NCBI RefSeq assembly: GCF_021018895.1
Contig: NC_079384.1
Location: 4,512,140 to 4,576,139 of the forward strand
Direction of reading: 5' to 3'
DNA: 64,000 nt
Origin: Seriola aureovittata
Lineage: Eukaryota; Chordata; Actinopteri; Carangiformes; Carangidae
Every line of letters begins with the position of its first letter. Positions within the stretch are counted from its first letter, which is position 1. Positions 12,276 through 23,000 of the stretch are shown here, one piece after another. The translations under genes and the position numbers were made by a program. The notes beneath the pieces were generated by a model. The model made no database searches. It was not told where the DNA came from and worked only from the letters and a program-made list of their open reading frames with translations.

Positions 12276-14821
12276 GATCACAGTGAGAAGGTTTTGTACC
12301 TTTCACATTCACACTTCCCCCTCAATGCCATCACCTCAGCTCTGGAAGAATGCTGAGCTGACCTGGTGGCAGCCTCAAGGCCAATATGGGCTGCAGAGAA
12401 ATGGGTTTTCTTCCCTTAGCAATGACACTAATGACTGATTAATCTTTTGACAGATCAATGTTAATATTCTTAACATAACACCTTCAAATCAAAGACTTTT
12501 CACGTTCACCTTTGTGCTCAGCGTCTCACTAGAACAAGGACAAACTCTTCCTGACTGTGCGTCAGGCCTCCTATAGACGCTGTAATGTACCGTCGCGTCG
12601 TGTACATTTGCAATGCTAAGCAGCAGCCAGGTGAGTGGCAGTCGCTGTAGTTGATTTTAATAGGGAGCAGCTATTTTGGTAAGTCCTCCAGCAGGCTTCT
12701 TTCTCTGGAGTTAATCACACTGAACAACACGCCACAACGCTGAAGCTCCTCTCTGGGGTCTCCAATGGCTCTCCCTTTTCTTTTTCCCTCCCTCGCTCTC
12801 ACTGCTGCTCATTGTTTTTATTTATATATACATCTGTATCGCCTTCCCCTCCACTCGTTTACATCTCTCACTCTCTCCCACATTTTTAATTCTTTTCACT
12901 TTTCCCTCTTAATCACTCAGAGTCTCACAGGGATGAGGGTGTTGAATGTCATTATATTGGCTGCATGTTAATAAATAGCCATCATCACTCCCAGGCCAGC
13001 ATTGTAGTTTCACCCAGAAGTGTGTGTGTTTTTAAATATGTTTTACACACACACACCTCCTCCAAATACGTTTGACTAACCGTGCTTGTTTAAAAATCTG
13101 CTCGCAGGTTGTTTTATTCCTAGATTTCAAAATTATAATTGGAAAAATAAACAGAGTTAAGAACAGTTTAGCTGTACAGGAAATGCGAAAGTGCAAATAT
13201 GCGCATGTGTTGGTACTAATTCCTTCATAGCTTGTTCATCATGATAATGGCAGCTGACTTTTTGAATATATTTGTCCTGGCTAGAGGCTTTTTATAAGTT
13301 GTAATGAGTTATGGAGGGGGTGTAACGTGTCCTGTGTGATTACGTCTTACTGTCCGGGTACAGCCGTCTGATAGTGAGTGACTGGTTGGTGCTCGATGAT
13401 CCCAGAAAGTTTTAATTTGTTTTTAACAGAGAGAAACTTGTAGCCGGATATGGGGTAAACACATAGTGGACCTTTTGATGCTGCTTTTCATAGTCTGTTC
13501 CAGATAACACAATGTATGATGACAGTATAATATAATAATAATATAATATATATATAAGCAACATAAAAATATTCCTGGAATTCATTTTCTAGTGTTACTG
13601 TACCCACAATCCTACTGTACTAATTAATGTAACTGACTCCCAGTACAATCGGTCTGATCACGTCTCTGTTCTCTCGCTCTCATCAGGCGTCTGAGCTGAA
13701 GTTTCCCTCCAATTAAACTCAGAGCTCAGGGCTGTTTGGGATGGACCAGTCAATTAATTGATGCTTCCATTGTGATGAACCTACTTTCATATTGTCCTCT
13801 CATCATGTCCGTAGTATCATGTCCTAACCCCGTATCAGACCATTGACAAAGACACAGTGTACTGTTGAACTGAACCATGAGCTGCCAAACCCATTTACTG
13901 TAATGATCTGACCAAGTGGAAATTAAGCTTCTCTTTTTTTTCTTAACCTACAAAGTTATGGAAATGTTATGATGTATATGTGGAGTTTATGTGTTTTACC
14001 AGATAAACTTTAGAAAAACCCATTTGTTTCACATCAGTCACATGACACCAGTCAGCTCCAATGGGCCCAAGCTTCACGTCAAACAGTCTGACACCTCTTG
14101 TTTACTAATGAAGATCCATTGATCCAGAGTAGAGCTGACATAGCGGGTGATTGTGTCGAACTCGACATTCATGCTGAAACTTGTTTTTCACACCTAAACT
14201 TCCTCTGCAGCCTGTGTAATTGACCTGACCTACAATATTTTGTGTTTTTTTAGGTCAGCATTTCACCCCCCCCCCACCACTCATAAACATCCGTGGAGTT
14301 CAAAACAAAAACCTCTAAATCAGGCCAACATGGCTGCGTTACGTAACTCTCCCTCTCACTGTTCAGCTGTCCCATGGTTATGTTAAAAGACTTGAGTCCT
14401 TGATTACGTAATGAGTGTTCACCCGGGAGTGCAGCCGTCCCTCCCAAAGGCTAGTATGATGCCACCCAGTTTGTCATGTCGGGACTGAAGCAGTTATTTT
14501 GTCATCGAGTTTGAATTTAAAGCGCATTAAAAAGAAAGTTGTTTTTCTATTGTTCGTGCTGTTGTTGCATCTCTCCTCACAGCTAGTCTATGGCTGCAGG
14601 GCAACAAACCAGCACACTACTCTTAACTGAGACACAACATGGAGCAGATGTCGGTGCTCAAGCCTTTTTATGTTAAATGAACAGGGTGTGGGATTTTTTT
14701 GGTGAGCTCCTTTTTTCTTCTTGACATTATAAATTGTTGCAGTGTGACTCACCAGTGAAGGTATTCACATTACAGTCAAGTTAAGAGTGAGTGAGGGTCT
14801 AATGTAGTTTGTTTATGCTTG

Positions 14822-14884
14822 AAAGTAAAGTAAAGTAAAGTAAAGTAAAGTAAAGTAAAGTAAAGTAAAGTTAAGTTAAGTTAA
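14822..14884. repeat. (GTAAA)n microsatellite
   Basis: About ten perfect pentanucleotide copies, decaying into gttaa copies at the right end. Confidence 0.95.
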
Positions 14885-15390
14885 CGGGGCTGTTTGTAAG
14901 TTTCCTCTCCTGCGCAGAGAAACCAAAACAAGGAGCTGAAAGACACAAAGATGCTGTGTAGAGGTGAGGGGAACTACAGAGTTGTGTGATTGGCCTGTAC
15001 ATTGAGCACTAAGTGATTCCTCTCATATTACACACAGTCATTTAATCCACTGATAATATAAATTATTGATTAGTGTAGCTTTAAGTCAAGTGCAACAATA
15101 GCTTTTCACATTTTTTTCCAAGACACTCAGGTTTTTTGTTTATGACATGCCACAAATTGTCACCTGTGCCTAACAATTAAAATGGAATTGTAATTAGGTA
15201 CCTGAGTGTAGATCAGAGGACTGCATCTAGTTCAAAGAGCTCAGTGACTGTGTTCTGTGAGCTGTGTGCACGTTCTCCTCTGCGACTGTCTCTCTCTCTC
15301 TTTTGCCCACGTACTCTGTTTCCTTCAAACAAACAGGTGTAGAACAAACTCCTGCAATTCTCTCAGTGCCTCCTCCCTCTTTCCTCCGAG

Positions 15391-15418
15391 ATCCCCCCCC
15401 CCCCCCGCCGCCGCCGCC
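15391..15418. repeat. C-run followed by (CCG)n
   Basis: A run of C followed by ccgccgccgcc. It produces the proline-rich overlapping frames seen here, which I do not consider real genes. Confidence 0.9.
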
Positions 15419-16670
15419 ATCTCCATCTCCCCCCTGCCCGTGCAAATGTCAGCCTTCACATCCTCTGCTATCAAAGGCTCCGCAGCCGCAGCAGGATCCA
15501 CCCCAACCTGACTGTTCCTCTCACATCATACAACTTCACACGAAAAGGCAGACGGCGGCACGGCGAGACACAGTTGCTCTTCCTGAAACACAGAATGGTT
15601 CAGTTGAACAGACAAACAAACAAAAACAAAAAAAACACAACATGTGCACGTTAAGGGTTGTTTGCTCGATAACGTGGGAACATGATGCACGAAAGCACCA
15701 GATCTGATCGGTCTGATTCAATATTTAAACACATACATGAGATGTCGCACCTTCCATTGTTTGTTATGCATGATATTAAAGTCAACGACATCATGAAGAC
15801 CATGAACCACCAGCGAAGTGAACCGACAGTAGAGATGGTGACACAAGTCACAAGTCAAGATAAAATTGTGAGGATCACTTCTTAACCTTTGACCCTTGAG
15901 CAGCTTTAGTCAAGCCTGAGAAAATAACCCCTGATGAAATCAATGCGATGACATCATAGTTACCTGAGGCTGGTGCTTGACCTCACACCAGTGCTGGATC
16001 TGTAGAATCATTTACATTCAACTTCAAACAGTAACCCGTCTCTTGTGGGTTTTACATGGAACGTTCACTTACGTCATTGAAAGAAAAATCTTAAAATTAC
16101 ATCTACTCCTTCTTCCCTTTTTATTATTGAAAAAGCCAAAATCAATGAATACGCATATGTTTAAAATATTCTTTCATTTCAAAACATGTGAAAACAGCCT
16201 TTTCAGCTCAATTCAGCGCATTTGTAGTTTGTTGTTAAAGTAGCTTCGCAGAAAATATTAAAAAACCTGTGTGACACTAAATATAATCAACATATGAAAA
16301 AAATAAATAAAAAAAAGCAAACCTTTGATACCCATGACTCCATTAAAAAAATGTTTTTTAATTAAAATACCATTTTAATTAATTCTTAACGTTCATATTT
16401 TGGTGATTGAGGGTTTTTCTGAACACGTGTGATTAAACATCATGCGTGACTGCTGGCTGCAGGGTGGCAGGCTCCTGTCAGTGGGATGTGGAATACAGAG
16501 GAGATCTTTAGCCCTCGTGGCGCCGTGGCCCTTTGGAGCTCACTGTAGTTAATTAGTGGCATGGCCTCGGGACTTTTATCTGCTCTGTGTATGGGCGAGA
16601 GAGGGGGAGAGAGAAAGAGAGGGGGAGAGAGGTGGGGGGGGTACTGATGCTACACTGGGGAGCTGCTGTG

Positions 16671-16673
<3 letters not shown>

Positions 16674-16725
<52 letters not shown>
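16674..16725. repeat. (TG)n microsatellite
   Basis: About 26 perfect TG copies. The antisense frame reads as Thr-His repeats, an artefact. Confidence 0.98.
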
Positions 16726-16727
<2 letters not shown>

Positions 16728-16797
16728 GTGAATTTGTAATTGTACTGAGCTGGTTGCATGTTTGCGTGTCGTGCATCAAGTATCTGTGTGTTGGATT

Positions 16798-16799
<2 letters not shown>

Positions 16800-16855
<56 letters not shown>
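16800..16855. repeat. (TG)n microsatellite
   Basis: Second long TG run about 75 bp after the first; the short unique spacer is gene-free. Confidence 0.98.
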
Positions 16856-16858
<3 letters not shown>

Positions 16859-16927
16859 AGAACTACTGATGGCTCATCAGGGTCTTTGAGAGATGATACG
16901 GGCTGCCCGAGTGAGGATTGAAAGACT

Positions 16928-16947
16928 GGGGGGGGGGGGGGGGGGGG
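16928..16947. repeat. Poly-G run
   Basis: A run of about 20 G. A possible G-quadruplex former and also a common place for assembly length errors. Confidence 0.95.
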
Positions 16948-17435
16948 CATTAGAGCTCGGTTCAGTCAATGTTGCAAAGAAAAGAAAGAGGAGGAGATGG
17001 TGAAGAGGTCACTTCATCCTCACTGTTCACAACAAGAGCTCTCTAATTACCAACACTTCTCCACATAATTCATAATTCATGGTCTATTGAGGCTCCTGCG
17101 GGTTTAGAAATTAGTCTCTTTTCATGGAGGATTCCTGCCTGTAGGACTGTGCCACAGGAAGATGGCCGTTTTGGAAAGATGCCCCTGTTGTTTCATTCCA
17201 CCTTTGTTTGACACATTCTCTGTAGCAGAACCACAGGTGCAGTGTTTTTTTATCCTAACCAGTCTTCTTCCTTGTCAAAACCTGGTGCCTACACTACCCA
17301 CAATGCAACTCTGACCACAGACAGTTCAGTCAGATTGAGGCTTATTATGATAATAGCAGCTAATGTATTCTAGCTGCTTGGACTGACCTCACACAGCTTC
17401 CTCTATAGCCACAAAAGGCTTTATACAACTGTTGT

Positions 17436-17449
17436 CTATATATACAGTG

Positions 17450-17485
<36 letters not shown>

Positions 17486-17498
17486 ATATATATATATG
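17436..17498. repeat. (TA)n microsatellite
   Basis: Alternating TA over ~60 bp with one break (atatattatata). It is self-complementary and may extrude a cruciform. Confidence 0.95.
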
Positions 17499-18486
17499 GT
17501 CTTACTTTTTTATAATATTATAATAATAATACAAAGCTGAGCTTCCTTCCCCAGCTTGGTAAATTCTGTACTCAGATGTGTCTTTAAAGCTGAACTGATG
17601 CTTTGTGAACAAAGCTTGTCATGTGCAACAGAAAGTGTCAGAGGCTGTTTCATTTTCTGAGTCGGAAAAACAGAAACTGTGAAAGTCTCACCAGGAACCA
17701 GTAAACAACGTTCTGCAGTTCTGTCGAGCTGAAAAACACAGGTGTAAAACAGTGACAAATAATGCAACACAACTGCAGTGAGTGAGGAAACCATAGAGGT
17801 TCAAAACCGTGTGTGTGTGTGTGTGTGTGTGTGTGAGTGAGCCACAAGTTATTATTTACTTCTTTAAGAAGTATTGAAAAATAAACTGACTTGATATTGA
17901 AGTATTTGTCCTGTAATGTACACAAGGTCACTTTGAAAAAGTGTTGACCCAGCTCTATAGTGGTGCTGCGATGACTGCATGACTTTATACAGTAAGAATA
18001 AGATGCCAACAAATACTCTTCAGAAATGTGTAAATGTCCTGTTTTTGTTTTAGTGCAAGTGTTTTATTTGGTGCTGTAAAAAAAATAAAATAAAACAACT
18101 AAAATTTGTATTTGTAGTTTTTCTAAGCAAAACTAAAAATGGGAAACATCCACCACACTTGTTGATATTCAGATGGCTTCTATATGGAAGGTGAAGACAG
18201 ATGATTTCTGAACAATGACGCCCTCTAGTGGCCTCTCTCTTCATCACCAGGATCACTCAAACAGGTGGAGCAGGTTCGTAATGATTTAATAATAAATCGC
18301 AGAAGAAAACTCAGATGTTCTTCTTTGTGAAATAACTGCTGTGTTTGTCAACTTTTATTGTCCAAATTTAAAAAGTTGAATAGTAAATGAACGTATTGAA
18401 AGTGAACATATATATGATGTATTATGAGACATGTGTTGTGAATGTGCAAAACAAACACAGACACATTTTAGAGTTTTTATAGTATG

Positions 18487-18492
18487 TTTATT
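18487..18492 (-). terminator. Candidate mrtfa polyadenylation signal
   Basis: AATAAA on the minus strand about 980 bp after the mrtfa stop codon. Chosen as the first good hexamer; usage is inferred. Confidence 0.45.
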
Positions 18493-19288
18493 TTTTTAAC
18501 TTTTTTTCTTTAAAAAATGACAAGGTCCAAGGATTTTGGAAGCCCCGCCCTCACCCTATGTTCCCCAGCCGGCCAGCTCGACTCTAAAGCAACCAGCAAA
18601 GAAAAATAGTCATATGGACAATTGATAATATACACCCCATATACAGCAATACATAGTGGTCTACCATAATGTTACCAATAATAAGCAACCTCCACTGAGG
18701 CTTCAATTCAAACTGTCGCCACTGATATGGTTCATTTCAATAGCAACTGTCAACCAATAACGGTTGTTTTTTTGTTTTTGTTTTTGACTAGTGTGGGCGG
18801 GGTTCAGGTTACCACGGTGAGGTGACGAGACCACCAACTGCGCTCTTTCTTTTCACACCATCAACCGATCAATCTAGCACATCGTGGCGTTCACTCAGCC
18901 CTCACCACACAGCGCTAAGATTGAGCTGTCGGCCCCCCGAACGCCCCCCTTTAAACCAATCAGATTCAGCATAAGTGCAAAGTTTAGGAGGCACTGACAC
19001 ACACTCTGCTAAAACGCCGCTGACGGTCCCTCCTCAAACCGTTTTCCAAGGGTTGAAATGACGTTATTACAGTGACCTACAGTTTTCTGCTGGTTCAATT
19101 TAACCTGGTTATAAATGCAGGTGATGGGATTTTACAGTCTCCTGTGTGAATCCCCCATAGAATTAAAATTCAAAGTCCACTTCAGTCCCACCAAATTCAA
19201 GTCCTTTCTATGAATTTAATTTCTATGTTTCTTTTTTCACCTCATCCTGCATACAGTAACAGCCAGTGAAAGACAGGGCAAATTGTGT

Positions 19289-19289
<1 letters not shown>

Positions 19290-19327
<38 letters not shown>
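19290..19327. repeat. (TG)n in mrtfa 3' UTR
   Basis: About 18 TG copies. In the mrtfa transcript this is a CA repeat, a type bound by hnRNP L-like proteins in other systems; a role here is unproven. Confidence 0.95.
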
Positions 19328-19330
<3 letters not shown>

Positions 19331-19423
19331 ATGTGCCAGTGACCCCTGCAGTGGTAGAGACAGCATAGAGAAGGTTTCTGTATGTGCATGAAATAAAGAC
19401 AGAGCCTGTACACAGTGTGAGCG

Positions 19424-19451
19424 AGTGTGTGTGTGTGTGTGTGTGTGTGTG
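19424..19451. repeat. (TG)n just after mrtfa stop
   Basis: About 13 TG copies, starting 20 bp downstream of the mrtfa stop codon in the direction of transcription. Confidence 0.95.
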
Positions 19452-19470
19452 AGTCCGTCTGTGCGCCGAG

Positions 19471-20054
19471 CTACAGACACGACTCCCAGTGCAGCTGCAG
19501 GTCCGTGCTGTCCAGAAAATCAGCTGAGAAGACGCTCGGCGGAGTGTGCGGCGCCAGCGGGGCCAGACTTGTCCCTCCGTCTCCTGCACCAGCTCCTCCT
19601 CCTCCCCCTCTTCCGCCTCCGCCGCCCCCGCTCCCTCCGCTGGCGCTCCCCACCATGGAAATATCCAGCCAGTCCATGCTGTCCAAGGTGGCGTCGCCAA
19701 AGTCCAACCCTGTGGAATGGGGGGAGAAGCCCAGGTCGGATGTGTCCATGGGGGAGGGAGGGTGGTCCAGGATGCTGGGCGTGCTCAGCATTTGGCTGTG
19801 CAGGTCGTCGATCAGCGTCAGGCCGCCGTCGGGCTCCACGCCCAGCAGAGGGGAGCCAGTGGTGCTCTCCAGGAAGTCCTCCAGGCGTCCACTGCCGGTG
19901 CAGGGCTCTCCCACGGAGGGCTGAGGGGAGATGAGGGGCTCTGTAGGGGTGGGAGGGGAAAGGTGGAGGGGGGATTGGGGAGAAGATGGGGAGGGCGGGT
20001 CAGAGTGGAGAGGGGCGAGGGAAGGGTCCGGGTTGGCCTTGAAGCCAGGGATCT
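19471..20054 (-). CDS. mrtfa: mrtfa last coding exon (residues 1048-1241)
   Basis: The acceptor is cttcag at 20,060-20,055; the stop is TAG at 19,473-19,471. It encodes the end of the transactivation domain: EIPGFK, then LEDFLES, LIDDLHSQML, ILDHPPSPMDTSDL, DSMDWLDI, and finally FLDSTDLQLHWESCL, all matching the MRTF-A C-terminus. Between DSMDWLDI and the final block lies a glycine-rich insert. The antisense strand shows long frames (up to ~170 codons) caused by GC-rich composition; they are shadows. Confidence 0.95.
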
Positions 20055-23000
20055 CTGAAGGACAGAAAGAGAAAAAGCTCATCAACAACCGGAGACGACA
20101 GACTCAGGACGTCTTTCTCTCCACGTCTCCAAGAGTTCATTACCTCCACTCTTCAGCAGGATGTCAAACAGGTCGTCCATGTGCTGACTATTCACGCCAT
20201 TCTCCTGCAAACAGAGAGGAACACATTATTCCTCAGCCACCAAGTAAACAAACACGATGCACAATAGACAAACCTGCAGTGGAACCAACTTGAAATACAG
20301 AGATAAACTCTGCATTTTGCAGCTCATTTTGTTTCTTTGCTTTATATTTTTTCTTATTTCATCCGATAACCGGCCGAATGTAGATGACATCATATTACAG
20401 CTGCAATTTTACAACAATCTAACAATGCGGTGTGCAGCCTGTTGTCCTTTATCTAAACCAGCAGTTCCTAAACCTTTTTAAACCACAGCAGCCTTTCATT
20501 AGGAGTTTTTGTCATGGCACACTCTTCCCCACACACATCATATGTCATATGAAAACATATTCAATGAGGCCAATTCTCAATACGTTGCTGTGCACATTGG
20601 CAGATAAATATAAAACTGATTAGTTCGACTGACCACCAAGTCACTCTTTCTACCCTGCAGGTGTCTCAAATCTGAGCTAAAGTAAACAGCTCTCTGGGGG
20701 CTGCCTAAAGTATTCTGGGAAATGTGGGCAATAACTAAAAGTGAAGTTGTGGAAGACACAAAACATCAAACTGTTGACAGACACACTTCAAAGTTGATGT
20801 GCACACAAAATTCAGAGTGAAGAAATAAGATGTAAAATGGAGGGACAGAGAGAAAAGAACAACACTAAAGGAGAGATGGAAAGAAAAGACATGCTAGAGG
20901 ACATACTTTGGAGCGTTGAGTGGGAAGGGAGGTGTTGGGTTTGGGAGAGGGAGGGGTGAACAGTGTGTGCCGGTCGTAAGGCGGACACACCTCCTCTCTC
21001 TGCCAGGATGGAGTGATGAAGTGATGAAATGGAAAAAGGAAAAGAGAAGAAACAAGGAGAAAAGATTAATGAAGTTTACAACATGTGGAGCAGTAGACTG
21101 AGCGGGAAATGCCAGGAGCGGAGGAGAAGACGCTGGCGTTACCTTGAGAGATGAGATTAAGCTGCTCTGGCTTTCGCTGTCCGACATGTCGTCGAAGAAA
21201 GGCTGCAGATTGGGCGGAGCTGTGGCTGACAGGCTGGGCTGTGGGACACCATTAGTGTCCAGGTGCAGCCCCGCCTTCTGTCCCTGAAGAGAAAAACATG
21301 GCAGACACATATGTTGAATACTCAATTGTGATTGGCTAGTGAAGAATTATCTCTGAGTAACAGGCTGCTTCTTCACATTTCATCGGTTCACAGTTTGATT
21401 TTGATTAACTGTGTTGGTGGCGACTCCTTGTGGCAGAAGGATGTTACTGCTTAACTTCAAATCAAATGCTTCCATCATATTATTTACACACGGCATTTAA
21501 GGTATTTACTTTGTGGAAGACAGGAAAAAAAATTGTGAATTTGATTTAAAAAAAAAAACAAGATAAAAGGGAAGACTGAAAATGTAAAAACTGTAAAATA
21601 ATTATGGTTCATTTATATATGTGGATGTAAAAATATAAGTCTAAAAATTAGTTTTAAGAACTGAATATGATAAAACTGTCTCAGGTAGGTCATTCAAAAC
21701 TATAATCTAAAACGTTAGAATTTTAAATCTCAGGATGAATAATGAATATATCTGGTGAGACGTTAAAAGTTAAAAACATAACATGGGAACATACATGTGT
21801 ACTGTCAAATGAGTGATTAAAAAGCATGTTTTATAGTGACATCCTGAGTCTGGGTCGTACCTTTTTGATTGGCTGGCTCACAGGCTCGGCCTCTGTCTGC
21901 TCTTTTGATTGGCTGTCGGTGCTGGGGAGTTTACTTGGAGTCGACTGCAATCTCTGCAAAATAACGACGAGCGGAGGAAGATTCAGGTAAATATTTCATC
22001 GCACATTAACCCGGCTCAGTCCATCAGAGAATATACATTTTACCGTACCTGCAGCGTGATGCGTCCATTGGTTTTGGCCAATGAAGACACTCCATTCTGT
22101 CCATCTGTGGTGTGACTGGTGAGAGCGATCAGGTAGTGGTTGCCGTTGCTGTCGGCGACCAGCGTGGGTGTGCCGTTGGTCTTGAGGAGGTCTAATGAAA
22201 TGGCCTGAGTGTGGATCTGAGTGCCGTTCTGTTGGTTGATGAAGACCGGAGTCACCTGGAAATGAAACAGGACGTTTTTCCGTTTTACTATTTTGATATA
22301 ATTAAGATTCTCGATGACGTTATAACACGATGAAACTTCAACATATGAGCAACGTTAGCTGCACAAATTATTCTACTCTCTCTATATTATAATGACACTT
22401 AGCGAGGGCTGACGATGGTGCTGAATGTGGTCAGGGTCTTCACCTGTTGCGTGCCGACAGCTGCCGTCTGCTGTTTCTGCTGCTGCCTCTGCTGAGTCTT
22501 CAGCTGTTTCCTCTGCTGGGCTTGGGTCACTGCAGGCTTCTGGCTTGCCGCCGTCTGGTTCTGGATCTGCACCTGGACCTGCTTCAGCTGAACTTGGCTC
22601 TTCTGCTGGCTCTGCTGAACTTGCCCTTGGGTCTGTTTGAGCTGGTTCTGCTGCACGAGCTTCTGTTGCGTGAGTTTCTGCTGGGCCAGCTTCTGCTGTG
22701 CTAACTTCTGCTGGGCCTGCAGCTGTTTCTGTTGGGTTTGCTGTATGATGAGCTGCTGGAGTTGCTGCTGCTGATGGAGCAGGATTTGAGCTTCTTTCTT
22801 CTGCTGTTGTTGTTTTTGAGGGTTTGCTTTAGCCTCCGGCACCCTCTGCAGTTGCACCTGACTCTGCTGCTGTTTGGGTTGTTGTTGTAGTAGCTGCTGT
22901 TTCTGCTGTTCAGCTTGTTGGACCTGCAGCCGATGAATCTGCTGCAGCCTGAGCAGAGTCTCTTGAGAGCACTGCATCGGCTGGGCCAGCTTCTTTCCCA

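Larger units (their letters stand above)
12276..18464. other. Intergenic stretch without recognised genes
   Basis: About 6.2 kb downstream of the mrtfa 3' end. I see no open frame with protein-like composition. The 147-codon plus-strand frame at 15,264-15,707 is driven by a C-run and a CCG repeat. Contents are simple repeats (listed separately) and unremarkable AT-rich DNA. A distal mrtfa polyadenylation site could lie here, since minus-strand AATAAA hexamers are also present at 18,359-18,354 and 18,068-18,063. Confidence 0.6.
18465..19470 (-). other. mrtfa: mrtfa 3' untranslated region (approximate)
   Basis: This follows the stop codon at 19,473-19,471 on the minus strand. The first convincing polyadenylation hexamer is AATAAA at 18,492-18,487 (minus), so cleavage near 18,465 would give a ~1-kb 3' UTR. 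It contains two (TG)n runs (CA-rich in the RNA). The exact end is uncertain because more hexamers lie downstream. Confidence 0.5.

Noticed and set aside
15264..15707. 147-codon plus-strand frame
   Set aside because: Composition is set by a C-run and CCG repeat, no domain is recognisable, and no splice context is evident.
16553..16950. Thr-His repeat proteins in several places
   Set aside because: Translations of (TG)n/(CA)n microsatellites.
19425..20058. Long plus-strand frames (165-170 codons) over the last mrtfa exon
   Set aside because: They are antisense shadows of a GC-rich coding exon whose minus-strand product matches the MRTF-A C-terminus.
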